Source: Ettlia oleoabundans
Taxonomy: Eukaryota > Chlorophyta > Chlorophyceae > Chlamydomonadales
Length of the DNA stretch: 18,114 nucleotides
Direction of reading: 5' to 3'
Assembly: GCA_019693395.1 (NCBI GenBank)
Contig: JAAMXP010005448.1
Location: 4,876-22,989, forward strand
Positions 1 through 11,000 of this stretch are shown one piece after another; position 1 is the first letter of the stretch; every line of letters begins with the position of its first letter. The position numbers were made by a program, and so were the translations under genes. Under the pieces are notes generated by a model that had not been told where the DNA came from, searched no databases, and worked only from the letters and a program-made list of their open reading frames with translations.

Positions 1-590
1 GTCCAGAGAAAGAACTCGCCAGGTAAAACGCAAACACAATACTGGATTCGCACAATATATGGGTACGGGTTTGTTTATGTTCTCAATTCTGCAAACAACT
101 ACTTCAAACCGTTAACTTGTAGTCTGTTTATGTTTGTATACTGAGAAGTACGAGTCCCGCATGCTGCTGCTGCTATCGCCTATGACACATAGACTCCCTG
201 TCAGAACAGGACAGGGGCCGAGCGCAGAAAGCAGAAGATAAGGGAATACAGAAGGCAGTAAATGCAGCTGACATGGCACTGAACCGAGCAGTGTTGTTCT
301 CATGCGGCCAGGTACCGTCCGAGGGTGTGACAGGCCTGGCTGCCCAGCGCGCCGCCAGCTGGTCGCCGCATCTCCGCTTCAAGTCACCCACGTGTGTCAA
401 CCTTCTTCTTCTTCCGTGAGCAGACAAACAAGAAAGCATGTAGGAGCATGCAGTAGCAGAGCATAGCAGTTGACATGATGTTTTTGGGCGTGGGCAATCT
501 GTTGTGTTGTGTGGTTACATGGTCTACGTCGTACGCCTGAGGTTGGCACAACGCCCACTGCCGTGCAATATGCAGAGCGAGGCAAGTAAG
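1..590. other. Non-coding stretch, no gene seen
   Basis: I see no convincing coding region here. The open frames are short, lack recognisable motifs and disagree with each other. The stretch is the downstream flank of the minus-strand LINE remnant that ends near 650. It could be intergenic sequence or further degraded retroelement 3' sequence. Confidence 0.5.
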
Positions 591-637
591 TTGCTATTGC
601 TGTTGCTATTGCTGTTGTTGTTGCTGTTGCTGTTGTT
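591..637. repeat. Imperfect TTG/CTG trinucleotide repeat, candidate LINE tail
   Basis: About 47 nt of alternating TTG, CTG and TTGCTA units on the plus strand, read as CAA/CAG/TAG on the minus strand. It starts about 12 nt beyond the stop codon of the minus-strand LINE remnant (stop at 650-652), with TGTAA between them on the minus strand (plus-strand TTACA at about 636-640). Many LINEs end in a simple-repeat tail, so I infer that this is the tail of that element and not an independent microsatellite. Confidence 0.6.
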
Positions 638-649
638 ACACCGTCTGCG

Positions 650-1005
650 TCAGTAAGCGGGCCCGAGGCAAAGTTGGGAGAAGGAAACCGGAGGGAGAGC
701 AGGCTGGTGGTCTGCTACGGCCGCAGAGGTAAAGGCTGTGACGGCGGCAGCAACTCGGCAATCCCAGAAGTGGTGCTGCAGATCTGCCGGTGCCCCGCCG
801 CAAATGCAGGGCTGGTTCAATAGCATGCGAGCAGCGGTGGGGAAGGCGTCACAGATCAGGCGCCAGAAAAGTTCCTATAACAGTTATCCCAGGGTATGCG
901 CCACAGGCTGTTGAGAAGCTGCTGTAATTCATCAAATGTGCCGCGAAAACGCTCGGCAAAAAGGCTGCAGCCGATGCTGAATGCGGCGCTGCTGGGTTGG
1001 TGCTA
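650..1005 (-). pseudogene. LINE ORF2 C-terminus (zinc-knuckle, zf-RVT type), degraded
   Basis: Reading the minus strand from about 874 to the TGA at 652-650 gives an open frame with FWRLICDAFPTAARMLLNQP followed by the zinc knuckle CICGGAPADLQHHFWDC and about 37 further residues. This C-x-C ... H-H-x3-C arrangement after a Trp-rich segment matches the zf-RVT domain at the C-terminus of many LINE reverse transcriptase ORFs. Just upstream, at about 1002-880 on the minus strand but in another frame, FRGTFDELQQLLNSLWRIPW reads as the continuation. A frameshift near 875-880 and a stop at 1003-1005 therefore show the copy is dead. The element's 3' end points toward position 1. It differs in sequence from the plus-strand LINE at 13.4-16.7 kb, so it is another family. 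Confidence 0.72.
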
Positions 1006-1454
1006 TGAGGCAGTGATCCCGTACATTGTATCATTGTAGCTGTGAAGGTGAATGGCCTCCTGCTGGCCGGGCAGTCGCCAGCCCAGGTTTGGCAGCATCC
1101 ATCGCTGCCTGCCTGGTCGGGGGCCAACTGTCCTGCCGCCACCTGTGCTGCTGCCACTTCTGCCCTTGCCCCCGCCACGGCCAATGATATGCGCGGGGTT
1201 CTGTTCGCTGCTGGCCCCTTCCTCCTCAGGGTCGCTGCCTCCACCTGCTCATTCATGGCCCCGTTGGCTAAGGCCTGCAAGGCAGCTTCCAACCGTGCCT
1301 TCTTGGCCGCTTGCCCTATCGCCGCTGCCGGCGGGGGACCTTGATGGGCATAACAAAATGGCCTGCCAAAAGAACCCTCCCATATCGACAGCGCCAAGTA
1401 CCGATCCCAAGGCTGGCAGCACCTAAGAGCGGCAGGATGTTGCCACGCCCCCAC
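1006..1454 (-). pseudogene. Possible further part of the minus-strand LINE
   Basis: The minus strand is open here and gives an Ala-rich product with a helical stretch (AKKARLEAALQALANGAMNE), which would lie N-terminal of the zinc-knuckle region of the same LINE. I see no reverse transcriptase motif, so the assignment rests on continuity and orientation only. It could equally be an unrelated low-complexity open frame. Confidence 0.3.
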
Positions 1455-2928
1455 ACAGCATTGTGGTTAAGAACTCACCACCTTACTTGTGGCGTGCTCC
1501 GACATTACTGGCATTGTCAGGACGATACTGAACAGAGAAGGGCGCAGGCGTTGCGATTTACGCGCCTCTCCCGTTGCTGAGGGTACCTGGCTTGCGGTCC
1601 TCGGCAATTCTGGTAATTAAAATCGGCCGTCCCACCCCCCATTTTGTGTCCATAGCCCCTTTCTGGCCCCCAAAGGCGCCCCAGACCTTCAAGCGGTACC
1701 CCAAACCCTGAAAACCCGCTTTCGTGGTCCCAAGTTATAATAAAGTGTGACTCCAGGGAAACTTGGGGGCATTTTTGGGGGTTTTGTGTAGTTCCTGTAA
1801 AGTTAGGGGAATGCGAAGCCATGGCTGGATTTAGCGCGCAAAACTGCGTCGGGTAGTCAATTTCTGGGGCAACAGGGAAAAAACGCGAAACCGGGACGGT
1901 GGGGGCGGGTCAACCGAGGCGCAAACGCAACGGCGGCAGGGCGGACACACCACACGCAGGTTCAGCGCGCGCTGGCTATTGTCTGCCGCTGCTGGGGACC
2001 CCTAGAGTGCATAGAACGATGCAGACGCAACAGTGGGTGGCCGGCGGCGGCAAAGCAACTCACGGCGCAGAAGGTACAGCTTCGGTGGGAAGCAGCGGGG
2101 CAACCGGCGCGGGACGGGCAGCTGCGTTGCCGGCGCAGCGCATGCCCAAAAAGTGGGTTGCTGAGCTGCAAACAGGCGGTTAGGGCGCACCGGGGCGGCG
2201 GAAAGGCCCGCTGTGGAAGGCGGCCCGGCTCGGGCGGCAAGCTGGCCCGTCGCGGCCGCCTAAATCTCAATCCTTGAGTGCCGAAAGCCAGCAGAGCGGC
2301 AGGAGGAGTGGCGCCTAGGCGCGCGACACACACGTCAGCCCCAGCTGCTGGGCTTGCTGGGGACCCTGCGCTGCTCAGCCATGTACTGGTCACTACCGGT
2401 GGCTCTGCCTCTATGAAGCTCAGCGATTAGGAACAAAAGTTCCACAAGATAAGTATGACACTCATAAAGGAAACCTTGGGAAGCCACGACCACGACCACC
2501 GCCAGTGCACTGTGACTCGTGGTGCTCGCGCAAAGCTGTGTTATGGTGTTGGGGGGTCTGAGGATGGCGCCCCAGCGGAGGACTTATAACCAGCAGGAGA
2601 CTGCTTGCTTGCATACTCAACTTATCAAGTGAGTGATAATTTGGTGCGTTCTTGCAGCAGTATGAGCGGTGCGGCAAAGCGATAAGCATGAGTTGTTGAA
2701 GATGCCTCGTGCACTGTGCAGGGCGTCACACAGAGCACTGGCAGCAACGGTTGTGTCTACAAGCCGTGCACGCACCTGCTTGGCAGTGGCGCTTGCGCTC
2801 ACTCCCAAGGCGCCATGTACCCAGGTGGTGGAGGGTTCTCCCTATCAGTCGGAACCCTCTCGTGCTGCTCTGGTTAGCAGTTTGAAGGTTATTGTAGTTC
2901 AATGGCATTCCCTCGACGGAGCTAGGCC
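1455..2928. other. Upstream region of ATG2, no gene seen
   Basis: Nothing in this 1.5 kb reads as a conserved protein. Positions 1630-1700 are C-rich and 1755-1790 G-rich on the plus strand, with oligo-T runs between G runs. About 1890-2350 is strongly GC-rich and gives meaningless open frames on both strands. The ATG2 promoter and 5' UTR must lie at its right end. A TATAA-like string occurs at about 2585, some 340 nt before the ATG, but I cannot tie it to a start site. If transcription starts upstream of 2662, small upstream ORFs are present (for example a 7-codon one at 2662-2685). Confidence 0.45.
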
Positions 2929-3111
2929 ATGTGGCAATCTGGGCTTTGCGACTGGGCTTTGCGGCGCTTGCTCAAAGCGTTGCTAAAACGACATTCAAAA
3001 CATGTTCTCGCGACGGAGCTGGACGTGGAGCAGCTGCGCGTCAGCCTTGGCAGGGGCGCTCTGGAGCTTAGAGACGTGCTGCTGAGCCGGGAGTGGCTTG
3101 CTGAGAAAGCG
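2929..3111 (+). other. ATG2: ATG2 exon 1: chorein-type N-terminal segment
   Basis: This 61-codon exon ends at a GTGAGT donor (3112) in phase 0. It encodes a basic amphipathic helix (ALRRLLKALLKRHSKHVL) followed by the strand-turn-strand LDVEQLRVSLGRGALELRDV. The layout of short helix, then LxLDQLxVxLxxGxxxLxDL, is the hallmark of the chorein_N end of ATG2 and VPS13, where the lipid-transfer groove starts and contacts the ER. The next exon resumes with a GYVGRLSLDL strand, matching the GSVGxLxI strand that follows in ATG2. Confidence 0.8.
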
Positions 3112-5007
3112 GTGAGTGCCTGTCTCGTGGCATACCCTCGGAGCGCACGTTGGGCCTATGGAGTTGGGAGTCCCGTTGGTGCTGCCAGCACGCCCCGCCC
3201 CCCTGCCTACGCTCACAAATTTCCCCACCCTAGCGTTTGCAGCCGTCAGGAGTGGAGTTTGTTAGCGGCTATGTTGGGAGGCTGTCCCTTGACTTGGCAG
3301 TGACCAGCCTGACGTGCACGGTGCAGCTGGAGGATGTGCTGCTAACCGTGCGCCCCTGCGCCTTCACATGCGGAAGTGCTGCTGGCGCCAGCGGTGATGG
3401 AGGCAGCGGCTCTCCAGTGGGCAGCGCTACCCAGCAGGCAGTGGATGAAGTGCGGAACGCAGTCGGTGGCAGGTTGGTGTCTGGCATGGACGATGGGCTG
3501 CGGCAGGTAGCGGCAGGGTTGGAGACGCTGCTGCAGCGCATGACCATCACCCTCAACCGCCTAAGCATCCGGGTAGAAGGCGCGGCAGGTGGCAGCGGTA
3601 GCCCTGTCGCCCGCCTGATGTGTAAACAACTCAGCTGCGGAGGAATGGGTGCGGCAGGGCTTGATCAGGAGCAGCAACAGGTATGTTGGCTGCATGCTGG
3701 CAGTCTCTGTTGCAGTAGCTGCTGGCTTGGCAGCAGGTCGATAGCAAGTGGACAGGCAGGCAGGCACGTAGTCGCAGCGGATGATATTGATTGCAATGGT
3801 TCAAAAAAATGGTCAACCAGGGCTCCACTTGTGCTGCTAAGGTCATCGTTGGCGGAAACATGGTCTTCTCCACAATGCAGCAAGTGTATTGGATTTAACG
3901 ACGAGTTGTGGCGCATCCTGTTTCCACAGGCCTGCCAGACTGCCAGTGTGGCACGCCACATGTGCTTCAGCGGTCTGACCTTCGTGACGGAGGGGAGCGG
4001 CGCGTCACTGCTGGCCCCATTGAAAGGAACATTGGACGTCACAGTCAGCTGGCCGCTAGACCAGGGGCCCGGCCACCAGCCTCACGTATTGGTGGTGGCC
4101 TCGTTGGAGGGTGCACTGCTGCAGCTGCGGCCATGCGACGTGCATATCCTTTCGGGGCTGGCAAGCGACTTCAATGCTGCAAACAGAGCTGCACAACGGC
4201 AGCGACAGCAAAAGCAGCACCAAATTGAAGCCATGCCTCCGATTGGTAAAGTTAACATGGCAGCTGTTCGGGGGGGGGGAGGTTCCCTGCCACCCTCCAT
4301 GCAGCACCAATTCCAGCCTGTGCGTCAGCCGCCCTATCAATCCCCCACCTCCTCGTTCTTGGAAGAACTGATGCTGCCAGGGTGCGAAGAGGTGGTGCAT
4401 GAGGCGCTGGTGGCAAGCGCCCCCAGCGGCACAGGGCAGGTAAGGGTGCAGAGCCACTTCTGGTCTCGAGATGGGGCCTGTCTGGCAGGGACAGGGCGCA
4501 AAATGGGAAACTGAGACCTAAACCCTGCAAGTGTGAGAGGCAGGGTCATAATGCCTTCCACCTTTCTGCTTTGCTTTGCTGACGCACAGCCTGCATGTTG
4601 CAATGGGAAGCTGCGTAATCCGCCCCATTCTGTGTGCAGCAGACGGTGGAGGAGTTCTTTGACGCCAAGTCGCTGCTGGGGTCGCTGCAGCAGGCCTTCT
4701 CCTCAGCCATGGCTGCCAGCGTTGACCCGACCGCCAGCGAGCCAAGTAACGCAGGCGCGGAGCCGGGGGTGGGCAGTGGAGGAGGCGGGGTGGGGCTGCC
4801 CCAGCCAGCAGACATTTTTGCGATGCATGATTTGGCAGCCAGCATTCGCCAGGTGAGCTGCCAGCACTGCGGAAAGTCGATGCAGGGTCAACGCTGTGTG
4901 GGTGCATTCGGGCACACCGAATTGTGCTTGTCCCTGCTCTAAGTGCGTTGCCCTCAGCACCCCTTTCGAAATTATGCGCTTTGTTCAGGACCCACCAACA
5001 ACAACAA

Positions 5008-5071
<64 letters not shown>

Positions 5072-8000
5072 CATGCACACGCGCATGCTCAAGCCTTTGC
5101 CCCACGTTTGCAGGGTGCAGCGAGGCAGCAGAAGCAGTGGAGCATCAAGCTGTCTAGTCCCTCACTCACCCTTGCTCTGCTGTACCCGGAAGTTGAGGCA
5201 GAGACACGAGGGAGCCTTGCGGGGCCCATTTACGTGCCACGCCTGGTGGCCGAGGCCCTGGACCTCACTGCTACTGCCGATGTAGAGGTGCGCAAACAAC
5301 CGCACTTTGGTGGGGCAGCATGCCTCTGCAGGAATAGGCCAGTTCACTTGTCTTGAATATAACGGCAGCAGCTGCAGTGCTGAGTGCTGCATTGCTTATG
5401 ATGCCTGCCTTGTTTACGAATCGCTGCGGATCAGTCTTGTTTTGGTGCAAGTGATTGTTGTGCAGTCCACCCATGTTAGCGGCGATTGGAGCAGCAGCTT
5501 GAGCCTTACTGTGGAGGCTCTGGAGGTGGCAGAGCACTTGTCGTTCCCTAACACCTCCCCTGCCAGCATCAGCACAAGCAATAGCTCTGCCACTAGCTCA
5601 TGGGTGCCAGCTGAGGAGATGGCACGAGTGCCTGGAGTGTTGCCACCATCTCCCAACCATGTCCCGTGGGCCATGCCTACTTGCGCAGGTGCTCACCTGC
5701 CCAATAGTGACAGCATCTTGTTCATGCATGTTGCCCAGCCGGGGTAGGCAGCTCTCCATACCCATGCTTGCTGCCCAGCAGACTGCCAGATTTGCCTCGT
5801 CGTTTCTTCTTGCAGGTGACTACCCATTGCCCGACGAGGCCAGTGCCGGCATGAGCATCGCGGCCACTTTGGCACAGCTCTCAAACCTCAGCCAGGCCAC
5901 TGTCTACCAGTCCACAAGAGCCACAATTGAGGTGCGTGCCGCATTAACAGTAGCTTTTCCTGGCGAAGCGGACAGCCCAACAGTGCACCCCGCTGTGGTC
6001 CTGTCTTGGAGGGGTGCAGACTTAGAATTTGATGTCATTATACATCGTCCGTAACAGCCACTACTTAGGCTGTCCTGCCTGCAGAGCAGCTTGTTGGAGG
6101 AGTCTATTGCGTGCCAGGAGGTCACCGCGCTTCCGCGCGTGCAGATCGTGCCGGTTCTGTGTTGCAGAGGTCAGGCAGGGGCCGGTTTGCTGTTGCATTG
6201 CAGCAACCCGCATGCGGCTTTGCGGACCCGAGGGCAGCCAGGCGTGGGACTTATTGCTGATGCAACATTGTTGTTGCAACCAGTCAGCATTTGGTGCACT
6301 CTCACGCTAATGGAGCACCTACAGTCGTTTATGGCGGCAGTAGTTATGCCGCCTGCTTCAGCTGTAGCTGCATCACCACTAGCCCCTGCCGTGGATTTGA
6401 CTGATGGCAGTAGACAAGGAGTGGAAGCTGCAGTCAGTGCCAGCCTGCAAAACCAGCACAGTTCGCATCAAGAATCGAGGTGCGTCCTATCTGCTGGTTT
6501 CCTGCAAAGCGGAGGCATTTTTGGGTGAGCTTTCAAGAGCATGGCGAGCGCCCTAACATGCACCACTGGTGCCCACCTGCCTTGTGGTACTTTGCTTGTT
6601 TGTAGGGTCCCTCACTTTGATGCACAGGAAGAGCAGGCAGTACCAGCGCTTCCTCTGCGACTGCATGTGCACCTCCCTGCTGCCTGTATCATAGCTGCCA
6701 TCCCAGAGGCAACAACAACAACACCCGTGTCGCAGCCTCTGCCAAAATACTTTGCATTGGTTGTTCAAAGCAGGACCTATCAGCTGCTAGCCAGCATGGC
6801 CCCCCGTATCGGCAACCAGAAGCCGCAGGTGAACCCTGGAAGTATTGTCGTGATTGCTGGCTGCCACAGCGGTTTCCGTGCCTTCCCGCCTTTGCATTGG
6901 TGCACCCTTGCTGCCATTGCATTGATGCACCTGGCCGCTGCCTTCTCTCCGCATTTGTTTGTGCTTTATCTATGACGTGTTACCTGTTCTTCAGCAGCTC
7001 AGGTGCTCACCTGCCTGTGGCCATATGCTAGCCCTTGTATTGTTCCTGCAGGCCCTGATCTCCAGCCTGCGTGATTCAGGTGTGCAGCCAACATTTGCGG
7101 TTCAGCCAAGCAGCAGCAGGTGTTGTTACAATGGCACTGGCGACAACACGGTGCCATTCGCAAATGTCAGCCATTCCTGGACGGGCGCCGTGCATATGGA
7201 TTCAGCTGTTGTGCATGCTGTAGCCGCGGCATGCACACAGCTTGGACCTGGAGAGTCATTGCTGGGGCCTGGCCTGGCATCTATGCAGGTTGCCATCACA
7301 ACAGGTATGTGCATTGCACTATTGCAGGTATTGGTGCTGTTGGTTTCTACAACTGGCTGTTGCTGTACACAACTGCTGCATCGGAATGGAGGTTTCCAGC
7401 CCACACTTTGACATTCACCTCTGCTATAGGGGAAATTATGGCAGCGCAAAGTTGCATAACCATAGACGCGACCTGGCGGGCTAGCATCACAGCTCCTAAA
7501 AATAACATTCTGGACAGTCTATGGGCATCTGCACAGTCAAACACTGGTGGGTGTTGCTGGTTGGCTGCTGTGCTGCTGTGCATGAGCAGTACACCATTGC
7601 TAGTTGCCCTGACCCGTAACTCAACACGGCATCCCACACAGTCGGTTCACACGTGGCACTCTTTCACTCACTTTCCCTGTTTAGATGTGCACCCAACCTG
7701 CCCCCCAAACGATGGAGTTGCAGCTGCAGGCTGCAAGTTGGAGGAGAGTGTCTTGCAAGAGAAGCTGATCAGTGATGCCCGCCTGCTGGTGGCAGTTAGC
7801 AGCAGGGCACCACTGCTTTTGAATTTGGAGCCTGGCGTGCTGGCTGCAGCTGGCAATTTGGTGGACAGCCTGCTGCAGTTGTCATCCGCGGCCCCGCCTG
7901 TGGATACTGCCACGCAGGCGGTGCTGTTGGTAGATTGTGAAGTACAGTGCTCGTTGGTGGCGCTGTCAGGGCCTCCCTTCAACTTTTCTGCACAGTCCGT

Positions 8001-11000
8001 AAGCGTTGTGGCCTGCAGCGGCATCAGCGGTGTGGCTGGAAGCAGTTTCATGACAATGTCGATCGGCAGCATTCAAATGACACACCCTGATTCGTTAGGT
8101 CACTCCCGCTTGCTTCTGCACATAGCCGGGCGGCAAAAGGAGGATGGAGAATGCCCACCGGCGGCACAATTTGTTGCTGTGCTGCGGTGAGACATCCCCC
8201 TAGCTGCAGCTGTGTTGCCTTCCTATCTTGTACTACGCAGGTTGAATGCGGCACGGCAGCGTACTATCCGCGGTAATGGTTGTAACTGGCACATACTTGT
8301 CTCCAAGCTTCCCCCAACCTGACAGGAACTCTTCTCCGCCCTCTAATGCAGACCCACGGGTGATGCATGCAAGCTATGTAGCAATGGACGTTATATACTG
8401 CCCTGCCAAGGCCGCATCAGCGTTTGTACTTCAGGTGAGCAGTGCTTACATGCCACCGCTAGAAGGTGGGGCCCCTTCCCTGCACCAGTAGTGCCAGCCA
8501 TACACTGCAGAAGGCCAGGAGAGGACCGGCATCACAGCTGCCCAAGCTGTTTCAGCTGACTCCACGTCCTGCATATCTTGCAGGGCTTACTGTCATGCTG
8601 GATGAGGCAGGGCAGGTGGCGTGGCTGGATGATGCATGGGAACTACTGGCTGGTGCCTCCAGCGGCGGCAGGTCCTGCACAACAGATCAAGGCCCGGAAT
8701 GTAGCCAACAAGGTGCTATGCCAGTGCTGCTGTCCCCGCCTGTTCCAGCGATAGATTGGGCAGTTCGCTGCTCTTGCACCGCCCTACGTTATGAGCCGCA
8801 AGACACCAGCTTTGCAGCAATGGTGCTTACTGTGGCCAGTATTGTGTGGGAGTCACGCCAGGGGCAGGAGGGGAGTCGAATCAATGCACAACGCCTGGCA
8901 GTGCATCTTGCGGGGGCAGCAGACAGCAGCCACACCAATAGCAGCAGAAGCCACAAAAGCGCCAAGGAGTGTAATACTGGCCTCGCTGCATCGGAAACTT
9001 CCAAACGGGCAGTAGCAGCCGATGTTGCGGGCTTCCACCAGGTGGCAGCGGAGGCAGGGATCACAATACAGCTGCCAGCCGCCGGACAGCTAGCAGAGAC
9101 ACAGGCAACGATCGCTGCACAGCATGCAACATTGGTGCCTCAGGTTGTGATCACCAACAAGGGGCTCAATGTTGCATTGTCACGCTGCACCTTAAATTTG
9201 CTGGAACGCGTGTTGCGTCAGCTGCAGTCTTGTCGGTGCAGCAAAATCAGCAGCAGCGGGATAGCTTTGGGCAGCATGAACAACACTAGCACGCCTGACT
9301 GCCAGCAAAACCACCAGCCTAGAAATCTTAGCAGAAAATGTGCCCATGCTAGCGGCATGGTTGGTCCTGGTGATGGTCAGCAGGGGACGGCAGTAAATTT
9401 GATGCAATGTGTGGTGCCGTCAGCCTATGCCAGCCCATCACGCGTAGTGGAATGTGCACACGAGGCTTCCGTTTTCCTAGACGGTGAGATAGTAGTAAAG
9501 TTCTTCCTGTCTTGCTGGCTGTCTATGTGCGCTGACTGTGTATGCTAATCACATGATGCCGCTTCTCTTTCAAACATTCCAAACCAGGTACATAGCGCTA
9601 AATATCACTCGGTTAATCATTGATACGCAGGTGGATGGTATGATGCCCACCAGTCTGCCTCTAGTCACCCTTATGTCATGTCCCCTGCTGGCAGTCCGCC
9701 CACCTTGAAACAGAGTTTCGTGGAGGTGTTTGCAGGCCATAGGTGCACATGAATCAGGGGAGGCTCCTGTATGTTGGCTGGGATGTGGCTTCAGCGTTTG
9801 GCCCAGTTGGTGCATGATCTCACATATGGAGCTTTGCCCCATGCAGGCCAGGTGCTGCCCAGGAGGAGCAGGGCGTTTGGTATGACTCCAGCGCACCGGG
9901 ATGTAATTCGGGGAGTGAGCTGCTAGAAGACTATATTGCAGTTGCAGGGCCGGGCGACAACGAGTTGATCACCAGGTCAGTGCACAGAACAGGGATGGCA
10001 GGGCAACTCATACAGCTCAACCGGCAGGCTGGATTCTGGCTGAGAGGTGCTAGATCTGTTTAGTATGTGTCTTGTTGACCGGGGCTGTAGCACATTAACA
10101 CCTTGTTTTACTGTTTTGTTGTTGTAACTACTGTTTGCAGTTTTGGCTCACCCAATTACAATTGCCTCAGACTTCCGCCTATTCACCCTTTTCCTCAAAG
10201 GTGAGACCGTGGCGCATATGAGCCTGTTCCACCGTCATGCCACGGATCTTGGGTTGCTCATGGTTAGGAGTGTACAAGTTTGGTTTTATAATTGGTTATA
10301 TAACGGTTCTGGGAATATGAACGTTTTTCTAATAGATCAGTTAATCCGAAAAACAAAGCATGTTTGGTTTAGATATGGAAACTCATGGTGGGTGTAGGCG
10401 CATCAAATTACACGACATCAGCATCACGGTGACACTGGCAGGTGAGCCGCACTGCCATAGCTGCGTCAGCCTACTTAGCGCAAGCAATCTCTTGGTGTCT
10501 CGGCCCATTCACCCATGCAATTTATTTGCGGTGCATGGCATCTTGTTGGAAGTGTCAACAGGCTAGGGTGTCCCTATATTTGCAGACACATTTGCCACGG
10601 TTTTGCTGCCAGAGGACAACGAGGTCGCCGACTTGGGTGCGGTGGCCTTGTGCCATGACCCTAGCCCTATAAGGCAGCCAAGACAGAAGCTAGGTTGCAT
10701 TACTGCGGACAGGTCAAATGCACATACAGGGGGAGGAGGAGATGTCGCTGGTAATGACGGGGAGGAGGAGATGGTGCCATTGAGCGCTCAGGTGCAGGCA
10801 CGCTTGGAGGGAGTTTGCCTGCAAGTGGACAGCTTTGCAGAGCAGCAAGGGATGAGCCACCAAGATGTAGGTGGCGAGATTGCACCTTCCTTGCGCTGCC
10901 GTTATGCCTTGGCGGTACACAATTTAGAGATTCGGGACAGCTTCCAGCCGCGCCAGGGGGGGGCCAAGCCATCTGCTGCCGCCGCCGCCGCCATAGGCTG

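Noticed and set aside
849..1454. 201-residue minus-strand open frame as an intact protein-coding gene
   Set aside because: Its C-terminal part is out of frame with the recognisable LINE knuckle encoded by the same strand, and the rest is low-complexity. It is better explained as decayed retroelement sequence.
1962..2393. 143-residue minus-strand open frame
   Set aside because: It lies in a GC-rich stretch open on both strands and has no motif or biased composition suggesting a real protein.
3237..4514. 425-residue plus-strand open frame as a single-exon gene
   Set aside because: It crosses a 249-nt intron (3681-3929) whose length is a multiple of three and happens to lack stops. Good splice sites and the ATG2 context show it is exons 2 and 3.
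4896..5356. His-Ala-Arg-Thr repeat proteins
   Set aside because: They are translations of the ACGC microsatellite inside intron 4, and appear in several frames.
7305..7327. A 23-nt intron between GTATGT and GCAG
   Set aside because: It is too short for spliceosomal splicing. The acceptor at 7399 gives a 95-nt intron and keeps the frame.
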